Shown here: in pieces, positions 45,034 through 50,887 of the stretch | How the letters are laid out: each line of letters opens with the position of its first letter | How positions within the stretch are numbered: position 1 is the first letter of the stretch | NCBI GenBank assembly: GCA_008081395.1 | Contig: VMCJ01000062.1 | Location: 1-50,887 of the forward strand | DNA length: 50,887 nt | Reading direction: 5' to 3' | From: Rhodospirillales bacterium | GTDB taxonomy: Bacteria; Pseudomonadota; Alphaproteobacteria; Bin95 | Position numbers and translations under genes: made by a program | Notes under the pieces: model-generated | What the model was told of the DNA's origin: nothing | The model's database searches: none | Seen by the model: only the letters and a program-made list of their open reading frames with translations

Positions 45034-46119
45034 ATGCAAATTATAGAACACGCTCGACTTCGTGATGCCATCACAGCGATTTGTGCTGCAGGTGGAAGCG
45101 AAGCCAAAGAGGCTCGCATAGTTGCTGACAACTTAGTAGATGCCAATATGGCCGGACATGATAGCCATGGCGTTGGAATGATTCCTACTTATATCACCAA
45201 CCTTCTTAACGGAGGACTAAAGCCAAACGAGCACGCTGAGATTGTTGTTGATAACGGAGCAGTCATAGTCATCGATGGCCGTTCCGGTTATGGCCAGGTT
45301 ATTGGGCAAGAGGCGATGGCCATTGGCATTGATAGGGCAAAGAAATTTGGGGCTGCTTGTGTCGGTCTAAGAAATGCCCATCACATAGGAAGAATCGGAC
45401 AATGGGGCGAACAATGCGCTGCTGCCGGTTTTGTATCGACACATCATGTGAATGTTGTCGGCCATAAAGCTTCAGTCGCTCCTTTTGGTGGCTCTGATGC
45501 CCGTTACATTACCAACCCATACTGTGCTGTCATGCCAGCCACGGACAAGAATCCACCAACGGTACTTGATTTCGCAACTAGCTTCGTTGCTATGGGCAAA
45601 ATACGTGTTGCCAGAAATAAGGGTGAGCCTGCACCCGAGGGAGCATTGATAGACACAACCGGACAGCCAAGTCGTGACCCCAACATCATGTACACTGACC
45701 CTATCGGAGGTGCCCTTAACCCTTTTGGTCAGCACAAAGGTTACGGACTAGCTCTTCTTAATGAGATATTGCCATCGGCCATGACGGGCACCGTCGGGTG
45801 TAGACCAGAGACACGGTTTGACCCACCAAAGACCATTAACAATATGCTTTCCATTATTATTGACCCCAGCCGTCTTGTCTCCCGTGAACGGTTTAATGAG
45901 GAAACTGATGCGGCCATTTCTAACGTTAAAGGTTCTCCAGCAGCTGACCCATCAAAGCCGGTAGTTGTGCCAGGTGACCCAGAACGGATCTCTTGGAAGA
46001 AAAGAGACTCGGAAGGAGTACCGGTGGATGACGAAACCTGGCGAGAAATAACAGCATCAGCTGTATCAGTTGGTATGCGTGCTGAAGATCTTGACGTCAT
46101 CGCAGGCATTAAGGCCTGA
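45034..46119 (+). CDS. Ldh2-family dehydrogenase (tandem copy 1)
   Basis: 361 residues from the ATG at 45034; the frame opens upstream but those residues are not family-like. Markers are AGHDSHGVGMIPTYI near residue 48, RNAHHIGRIGQWGEQC with the catalytic His near residue 118, TNPYCAVMPA, LDFATSFVAMGKIRVA, and HKGYGLALLNE near residue 233. This group resembles malate/lactate/sulfolactate dehydrogenases using NAD(P). A close paralogue follows 14 bases downstream after AGGAG. It is divergent from an MFS transporter. Confidence 0.93.
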   Translation: MQIIEHARLRDAITAICAAGGSEAKEARIVADNLVDANMAGHDSHGVGMIPTYITNLLNGGLKPNEHAEIVVDNGAVIVIDGRSGYGQVIGQEAMAIGIDRAKKFGAACVGLRNAHHIGRIGQWGEQCAAAGFVSTHHVNVVGHKASVAPFGGSDARYITNPYCAVMPATDKNPPTVLDFATSFVAMGKIRVARNKGEPAPEGALIDTTGQPSRDPNIMYTDPIGGALNPFGQHKGYGLALLNEILPSAMTGTVGCRPETRFDPPKTINNMLSIIIDPSRLVSRERFNEETDAAISNVKGSPAADPSKPVVVPGDPERISWKKRDSEGVPVDDETWREITASAVSVGMRAEDLDVIAGIKA

Positions 46120-46133
46120 GGAGAATATATAAA

Positions 46134-47225
46134 ATGCCAACTATTCAAGCTGATAAACTCGAAGCCGTATGTCGCCTAATTACAACTGCTCGCGGGTCTG
46201 CGGAAAAGGAAGCAGATCAGGTTGCACGAAATCTGGTCGTCGCAAATTTAAAGGGCCATGACAGTCACGGTGTGGGGATGTTGCCTCGTTACATCAAGTC
46301 GTCCTTTGTGGGAGAACTTAATATCAATTCTCATGCAGAAATTGTCACTGATCATGGGCTAATCGTACAGATTGATGGGAATCAAGGTTACGGCCAGGTT
46401 ATTGGTGAAGAGGCCATGGAGATTGGCATTGAACGCGCCAAAGCTTTTGGGCTCTGCATCCTAACAATTCGGAATTCCTATCACTTATGCAGAATAGGAG
46501 CCTGGGGTGAACAATGCGCAGAACATGGTTTAGTCTCCATGCATCATGTAAACGGATATGGCCATCCAGGTTACGTTGCTCCATTCAGGGGATCCGATGC
46601 GAGGATTTCAACTAACCCCTACTGCGTTGTCTTGCCAAAAACCGCTAATAACCCTCCGACTGTGCTAGACTTTGCAACCTCGGCTGTTGCTCAAGGCAAA
46701 ATTAGAGTTGCCAAAAATAAGGGTGTTGAAGCGCCAGAGGGCGCTCTGATTAACCATAAAGGTCAGCCAACTCGAGACCCGATGGTGCTGTTTCAAGAAC
46801 CAATGGGTGCTCTTGCTGCTGTTGGTGGAGAAGCGGCAGGCCATAAAGGTTACGGGCTTGCTTTTATCAATGAACTTTTTGGCGGAGTTCTATCTGGTGG
46901 TCATACATGCCGGCCAGAGACGCATCATGAACATGACGTTATCATCAATGGGATGTTATCAATCATTATTGACCCTGAGAAAATGACTGATCGTGAGAGC
47001 TTTGAGGCTGAAATTGATGCTGCAATTGCCCACGTAACCGCATCTCCAGCAGCTGACCCTGAAAAACCTGTCCTTGTCCCAGGCGACCCAGAGCGCCAGA
47101 CTTTAGCTGAGAGACGTTCTGAGGGTGTGCCTATAGATGACGAAACTTGGCGCGAAATCCTTGCAACCGGTCAAAGTGTCGGTATCGAGCCCGATGAACT
47201 GCGAAGTCTAGCAGCTGTGAATTAA
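46134..47225 (+). CDS. Ldh2-family dehydrogenase (tandem copy 2)
   Basis: 363 residues, clearly paralogous to the gene just upstream along its whole length (GHDSHGVGMLPRYI, GYGQVIGEEAMEIGIERAK, WGEQCAEHGLVS, NNPPTVLDFATSAVAQGKIRVAKNKG in parts). The active-site segment differs: RNSYHLCRIGAWGEQC against RNAHHIGRIGQWGEQC, so a Gly after His becomes Cys. This may shift substrate choice. RBS AGGAGAATATATAAA precedes the ATG. The pair may act as two subunits or as enzymes with different substrates. Confidence 0.93.
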   Translation: MPTIQADKLEAVCRLITTARGSAEKEADQVARNLVVANLKGHDSHGVGMLPRYIKSSFVGELNINSHAEIVTDHGLIVQIDGNQGYGQVIGEEAMEIGIERAKAFGLCILTIRNSYHLCRIGAWGEQCAEHGLVSMHHVNGYGHPGYVAPFRGSDARISTNPYCVVLPKTANNPPTVLDFATSAVAQGKIRVAKNKGVEAPEGALINHKGQPTRDPMVLFQEPMGALAAVGGEAAGHKGYGLAFINELFGGVLSGGHTCRPETHHEHDVIINGMLSIIIDPEKMTDRESFEAEIDAAIAHVTASPAADPEKPVLVPGDPERQTLAERRSEGVPIDDETWREILATGQSVGIEPDELRSLAAVN

Positions 47226-47306
47226 CGCACGTTGGCCCGTGAACTTCTAGGTTTGCAAGATTTTTAAAAATTAGGCCAATCATTAAAAAACTTTTGGAAA
47301 AATCAA

Positions 47307-47741
47307 ATGCCTGAATACATCCCTCCAGCAATCGATTGGGTACGTGAGCAAGTCGAGCTCTATGAAGGAAGCGGTGGCACTGAAGGAACAACTCTCAGAG
47401 ATACGGGGCTTCCATGCATTATTGTTACCCACCAAGGAGGTAAAACTGGAGGTATTCGGAAAATCCCTCTTATGCGGGTTAAAGTTGGACAAAGCTATGT
47501 GCTTGTTGGGTCTTACGGTGGTCGCCCGAAGAACCCTGTTTGGGTATACAATCTCCGAGCCCATCAGGACGTGGAAATCCGTGACAAAACTGAAGTCATG
47601 AAGATGCGTGTTCGCGAAGTTACAAACGAAAAGGAGCGAAAATCGCTATGGGATGCCAGCGTCGCAGCATTCCCCAGCTATGCAGAATACCAGGCTAAAA
47701 CCGACCGCACTATTCCAGTTTTTCTTGCTGAGCCAGTTTAG
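47307..47741 (+). CDS. Nitroreductase/deazaflavin-dependent oxidoreductase, Ddn family
   Basis: 144 residues of split-barrel fold. The family block GLPCIIVTHQGGKTGGIRKIPLMRVKVG (residues ~32-58, in two parts) is the F420-binding signature of Ddn/FDOR-A proteins (the TxGRKTGxxRxxPL-type motif, here GGKTGGIRKIPL). YVLVGSYGGRPKNPVWVYNLRAH follows. These proteins use reduced F420 to reduce quinones or nitro compounds. Occurrence in an alphaproteobacterium suggests F420 synthesis elsewhere in the genome. It is the last of three same-strand genes after the Ldh2 pair. Confidence 0.88.
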   Translation: MPEYIPPAIDWVREQVELYEGSGGTEGTTLRDTGLPCIIVTHQGGKTGGIRKIPLMRVKVGQSYVLVGSYGGRPKNPVWVYNLRAHQDVEIRDKTEVMKMRVREVTNEKERKSLWDASVAAFPSYAEYQAKTDRTIPVFLAEPV

Positions 47742-47822
47742 TATTGAAGTTCTAGCACCCGCCGCTCAAATAGTTGCGGAACAATACTTCAAGCAGCAAG
47801 TTGACGGCGCCAGTATTGAAGT
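47740..47822. repeat. 11-base direct repeat with an inverted partial copy between
   Basis: AGTATTGAAGT occurs at 47740-47750 and 47812-47822, 72 bases apart. The inverted form AATACTTCAA is at 47783-47792. The cluster spans the end of the Ddn-family gene and the end of the convergent TTC38-like gene. It may be chance or a weak hairpin between convergent genes; the first copy can pair over about 7 bases with the inverted copy. Confidence 0.3.
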
Positions 47823-49108
47823 CCCGCACTGTTAGGGTGTTGCACCCCTCTTTCTGCAAGGAGGGATTCTGCAAGCTTTCGGCGGCCAGCTTTTACAGCG
47901 CTATCCACTAAAACCTGGGTGTAGAGATCACGTTGGGCATGACTGCCCCCAACGCGTACCCATTCCTCACGACTTGCAAGCAATCCATCACAAGCTTTTT
48001 CATAATCACCCATTGTATAAGCCGCGAAAGCATCAGCGAGGGGAATTGAGACCTCACTAGCCAAGTTAGCAGCCCAGCCCTCACCATCTGCTCTTTCTGC
48101 TAGCTGCTGCCTCTGTTTTGCAAGCGCCTCAGACCTCCCGGCCTTTGCCAGCGCCGCAGACACATGGCTTTCCGTGAAGGCAAGTAATTGGTCGTCCATT
48201 GTGGCTTCTGCCTGCCCGGCAAGAGCATGCCAACGACTCCCCACATCTACCCCAGTCATTTCTAATCGCCATAATAAGGCAGCCGCATTTTGTACGTCGA
48301 TGTATGCCGTCGAAGGAGCTGGATAGACGGCACTATCATATAGCGCCAAAGTTTCATCGTAGCTCCCAGAATCCCATAGAAATAGTGCTTTATGCCACCA
48401 TATGTGCCTAGCAAGTGGGGCTCGGTCATCCCAAGCATTTAGAGGGTAATTGATCCATTCAATCCCATCTTTATGGCGTCCCTGCATTTCCAGAACGTGC
48501 GCAACGGTATGGACTGCCCATAAGTCCTCTGGGCTATGCTGAAGCGCAGCCCGGCCACACATTTCAGCTTTCTCGTACTCCCCTGCTTCCTCGTAACCAA
48601 AGCCAAGCATTCCCAAATAATGGCCAAATCCAACCACATCTTTATCCCAAGCATGGCTAACTCTAAGAACGGAGTCTCGTAAATCGAGGCTCTTCCCTCG
48701 CCAAAATAGGGTCTGTTGGTGTAGCTGTTTCAAAACAAAAAGATCTAATGGCCACTCTGCCATGTGCTGCCCAAGTACCTTGGATGCATGAGGAAGATCG
48801 TTCGCGCTCAATGCCTTCAAGCCAGCAAGCCAACCCTTAGCTCTTTGAGTCAAGCCGCCAGGCTTTGCTTCCGCCTTAGCAATATGTTCTGCCACTACTG
48901 GTAGGAGATTTCGCGACTGCGCGCCCATCAGCATATAACCCTTCAGGAGTTGGGCCATGGAGCAGTCTGGGTCTGCGGAAATTGCCGCGTCTGCATATTC
49001 GACGGCGTCGAGCCTAAATTCAAAGAATCGCGCCACTGCCTTATCAAAATTCTCCACGCAAGCTGAGCTGCTGGTATCAAGTTGATATCCACGAACGTCT
49101 TGTAGCAT
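47789..49108 (-). CDS. Tetratricopeptide repeat protein 38 (TTC38)-like protein
   Basis: 439 residues starting at the ATG at 49108, which has GGGAG 6-7 bases upstream; the frame extends to 49147 via TTG without such a site. All-helical repeat protein with typical stretches such as GYEEAGEYEKAEMCGRAAL, LWAVHTVAHVLEMQGRHKDGIEWI (in two parts) and LARHIWWHKALFLWDSGSYDETLALYD (in two parts). The HTVAHVLEMQGRHKDG and HIWWH segments are the TTC38 family marks. The function is unknown, and the conserved His/Trp residues suggest a ligand pocket. No signal peptide is seen. It is convergent with the Ddn-family gene. Confidence 0.87.
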   Translation of the reverse strand: MLQDVRGYQLDTSSSACVENFDKAVARFFEFRLDAVEYADAAISADPDCSMAQLLKGYMLMGAQSRNLLPVVAEHIAKAEAKPGGLTQRAKGWLAGLKALSANDLPHASKVLGQHMAEWPLDLFVLKQLHQQTLFWRGKSLDLRDSVLRVSHAWDKDVVGFGHYLGMLGFGYEEAGEYEKAEMCGRAALQHSPEDLWAVHTVAHVLEMQGRHKDGIEWINYPLNAWDDRAPLARHIWWHKALFLWDSGSYDETLALYDSAVYPAPSTAYIDVQNAAALLWRLEMTGVDVGSRWHALAGQAEATMDDQLLAFTESHVSAALAKAGRSEALAKQRQQLAERADGEGWAANLASEVSIPLADAFAAYTMGDYEKACDGLLASREEWVRVGGSHAQRDLYTQVLVDSAVKAGRRKLAESLLAERGVQHPNSAGLQYWRRQLAA

Positions 49109-49312
49109 CTGAAACTCCCGGAGAAACATAGTCTCGAAAAACTGCAATATTTTAGCGATGAAATCTAGAAGAGAGGGATTGTTGGGTTATTTTCAAATAA
49201 TGACATTAATAGTCTGACAGGCTTAATTTACTCAGAGAGCGTTTAATTTCGCTAAGAAGCCGCATCCTGTTAAAGTAATCATGAAATTCCTTCCCCTTAA
49301 GGAGAAAGCCCT

Positions 49313-49768
49313 ATGCCCGGTCTGTACTATGAAGAATTCGAAATTGGTCAGGTTTTCAAACACGACCTAACACGAACCGTAACAGAGATGGACAACGTCC
49401 TCTTCTGTGCACTTACCCATAATCCTCAACCTCTTCATCTTGATGAAGAGTTTGGTAAAGCGTCGGAGCACGGAGGCCGGTTAGTAAACTCACTTTTTAC
49501 ACTGGGTCTAGTCATTGGTGTTTCTGTGGGGGACACAACTCTCGGGACAACAATTGGCAATTTAGGAATGACCGATACGGCCTTCCGCAACCCAGTTTTT
49601 CACGGTGACACAATACGATCGGAAACAACTGTAATCGACAAAAGAGAGTCAAAATCTCGCCCCACCCAAGGCATAGTCACTTTTGAACACCGCGGTTTTA
49701 ACCAACATGGAAAAGAAGTGGCTTACTGCAAAAGAATGGGCCTAATGATGAAACGTCCAACAACCTGA
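49313..49768 (+). CDS. MaoC-like hydratase (mesaconyl/methylmalyl-CoA hydratase-like)
   Basis: 151 residues, one hotdog domain. The R-hydratase active-site segment reads THNPQPLHLDEEF near residue 35, with the catalytic His kept but Asn where (R)-enoyl-CoA hydratases have Asp. This NPxPLHLD form typifies a subgroup often found beside CitE-like lyases. GGRLVNSLFTLGLVIGVSV and NPVFHGDTIR follow. AAGGAG lies nine bases before the ATG. The cupin-rubredoxin fusion follows after 16 bases, so the two likely work together; a CitE-like lyase is 13 kb away. Confidence 0.88.
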   Translation: MPGLYYEEFEIGQVFKHDLTRTVTEMDNVLFCALTHNPQPLHLDEEFGKASEHGGRLVNSLFTLGLVIGVSVGDTTLGTTIGNLGMTDTAFRNPVFHGDTIRSETTVIDKRESKSRPTQGIVTFEHRGFNQHGKEVAYCKRMGLMMKRPTT

Positions 49769-49784
49769 ACAAAATAGGATAGAA

Positions 49785-50711
49785 ATGGTGGAAGCTATTT
49801 CCTTCAACGCTACTCGAAGCTGGACGAAGACGCTACCAAACGCGACAGTCGTTCAGGCTAGAGAGTTTGACTTCAAAGGGCCATTCAATGGCCGAAATGC
49901 AGACGCATCAGAAGACAGACCGCAAGCATTTCGGGTTGAGCAACCACCCGGTTCAATAGTAGAGCCTCATTTCCATGTAGCCGCAGAATTTCAGCTAATT
50001 GCTTGTGGAGGCGGTAGATTAGGTAGGCATGAATTAAAGCCACTATCAATCCATTATTCAGGTGCATTCACCCCTTATGGTCCTATTGTAGCGGATGCGC
50101 GTGAAGGGGTGATCTATTACACACTTCGCCCCCGTCATGACCCAGGTGCTTTATTTTTGCCTGACGCAAAAGAAAAGTTGCAGCCTGCACCAAAGCGCTT
50201 TTTCATGACTGAACCCGAGCAAAAAAATCTAAGCTCAGCTGTATTGAGGACATGGGAAGCCCCAAATTTATCCTTCTTATACGGATCAGAAGCTGATGAT
50301 GCCGCTGCCTGGCGCGCAACACTTGGACCAAATCAGCGACTCACTCCACCCAAACCAAAAGGCGACGGTTATTACGTTGTTGTAACTGGTGGAAGCTGGA
50401 TATTTTCTGGAGAAAAATTTCCAGAATGGTCTCTGGCCTTTGCAGCGCAGGGCGAGTCTGCACCCGAGCTCTTGGCAGGAGAAGAAGGCCTGGATGCAGT
50501 GATCCTCCAATTTCCCGATAATTCGTCTAGGGTCAAGAAATCTATTTCTCTAGAAGATCAACATGAGTGTCCACTGTGTGGCTATGTTTATAACCAAGCG
50601 GAGGGAGACCCCGAAGCAGGGGTGGCGAAAGGAACTGTTTTCGCTGACGTCCCATCAGACTGGACATGCCCTAATTGTGATGCGCCAAAATCAGATTTTC
50701 AGATAATTTGA
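49785..50711 (+). CDS. Cupin-like domain fused to C-terminal rubredoxin
   Basis: 308 residues. The N-terminal part (~45-115) looks like a cupin: His62-x-His64-xxx-Glu68-x-Gln70 in EPHFHVAAEFQL, then a Gly/Thr-rich turn near His90 (SIHYSGAFTPYGP). Residues ~120-255 are a second, less clear beta-rich region. Residues 261-308 are a complete rubredoxin: Cys262-xx-Cys265-Gly-Tyr, GDP, GT(V)F, DW, and Cys295-Pro-xx-Cys298, which binds one iron. A rubredoxin on a cupin suggests an oxygenase or redox enzyme carrying its own electron donor. I know of no described enzyme with this layout. It is co-oriented with the MaoC-like gene (16 bases). Confidence 0.8.
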   Translation: MVEAISFNATRSWTKTLPNATVVQAREFDFKGPFNGRNADASEDRPQAFRVEQPPGSIVEPHFHVAAEFQLIACGGGRLGRHELKPLSIHYSGAFTPYGPIVADAREGVIYYTLRPRHDPGALFLPDAKEKLQPAPKRFFMTEPEQKNLSSAVLRTWEAPNLSFLYGSEADDAAAWRATLGPNQRLTPPKPKGDGYYVVVTGGSWIFSGEKFPEWSLAFAAQGESAPELLAGEEGLDAVILQFPDNSSRVKKSISLEDQHECPLCGYVYNQAEGDPEAGVAKGTVFADVPSDWTCPNCDAPKSDFQII

Positions 50712-50832
50712 AGCCCCTAATTAAAGACTGATCTATATCTTCAATGCGGTAACATCTCTGAATTCAATGCAATAATCTGTTCCGGACAGCATACTGTTGA
50801 CCGCCCAAGTTATCAGCACGCTTTGGTGGGAA

Positions 50833-50887
50833 TGGTGCCCCGGATAGGATTCGAACCTATGACCTACCGCTTAGGAGGCGGTCGCTC
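50833..50887 (-). tRNA. tRNA-Arg (anticodon CCU), partial at window edge
   Basis: The 3' portion of a tRNA on the minus strand. Anticodon stem ACCGC/GCGGT with loop CTCCTAA gives CCU (Arg). The T-arm is ATAGG-TTCGAAT-CCTAT, the 3' acceptor strand CCGGGGC, discriminator A and encoded CCA. The D-arm and 5' acceptor lie beyond position 50887. Confidence 0.92.

Noticed and set aside
1-50887. CRISPR arrays, insertion sequences, phage genes, toxin-antitoxin or classical defence systems
   Set aside because: No regularly spaced repeats, transposase, integrase, nuclease-helicase or antitoxin-like genes were seen on either strand.

Overview
The window looks like chromosome of a free-living marine alphaproteobacterium. 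The base composition is moderate (by eye a little under 50% GC). Genes are tightly packed, with many ATGA/TGATG overlaps. The gene content suggests a heterotroph living on dissolved organic matter: several SDRs, Ldh2-type dehydrogenases, luciferase-like monooxygenases, CoA-ester enzymes and a DMSP-lyase-family cupin. The yggT-DUF167-folD block and the MntR plus SBP-ATPase-permease-permease manganese cassette fit Alphaproteobacteria. The lineage is inferred from gene content only; there is no rRNA in the window.

Layout. 1-3.1 kb: the end of a phytanoyl-CoA dioxygenase family gene, a PaaI thioesterase, an SRAP DNA-protein crosslink protein and a HisD-family dehydrogenase of the HpsN (sulfopropanediol) type. 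3.1-8.4 kb: a DMSP-lyase-like cupin divergent from a catabolic run (SDR, Zn alcohol dehydrogenase, amidohydrolase, SDR), closed by a convergent Ldh2 dehydrogenase. 8.7-14.6 kb: an Asp-nucleophile alpha/beta hydrolase, MmgE/PrpD and SDR, then a biotin-dependent carboxyltransferase beta subunit and an iron-type alcohol dehydrogenase. 14.7-16.9 kb: yggT, DUF167, folD and an enoyl-CoA hydratase family gene. 16.9-19.3 kb: a class III aminotransferase divergent from a luciferase-like monooxygenase (LLM).

19.3-23.8 kb: mntR divergent from a four-gene Mn/Fe ABC importer, with a palindromic putative MntR operator between them. 23.9-30.0 kb: a D,D-carboxypeptidase with a probable SPOR domain, convergent with a GldA/GldF/GldG-like ABC operon that includes a DUF4340 protein. 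30.4-32.9 kb: a Bax inhibitor-1 family membrane protein with a clear intrinsic terminator, then a DHA2-type MFS exporter. 33.2-38.6 kb: an SDR, a hydroxyacid dehydrogenase overlapped with a CitE-like lyase, pyridoxal kinase and a Kef-type antiporter.

38.6-42.7 kb: an acyl-CoA dehydrogenase convergent with a three-gene block (2-keto-4-pentenoate hydratase-like, LLM, alpha/beta hydrolase) that reads like a ring- or chain-cleavage pathway. 42.8-43.7 kb: an unrecognised lipoprotein and tRNA-Pro(UGG). 43.7-47.7 kb: an MFS transporter divergent from two tandem Ldh2 paralogues and a Ddn-family (F420-type) oxidoreductase. 47.8-50.7 kb: a TTC38-like repeat protein, a MaoC-like hydratase and an unusual cupin-rubredoxin fusion. 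The right edge cuts a tRNA-Arg(CCU).

No mobile element, CRISPR array, phage gene or rRNA was seen. The most novel-looking items are the cupin-rubredoxin fusion, the LLM/hydratase/hydrolase operon, and the DMSP-lyase-like gene with its divergent dehydrogenase/amidohydrolase cluster.
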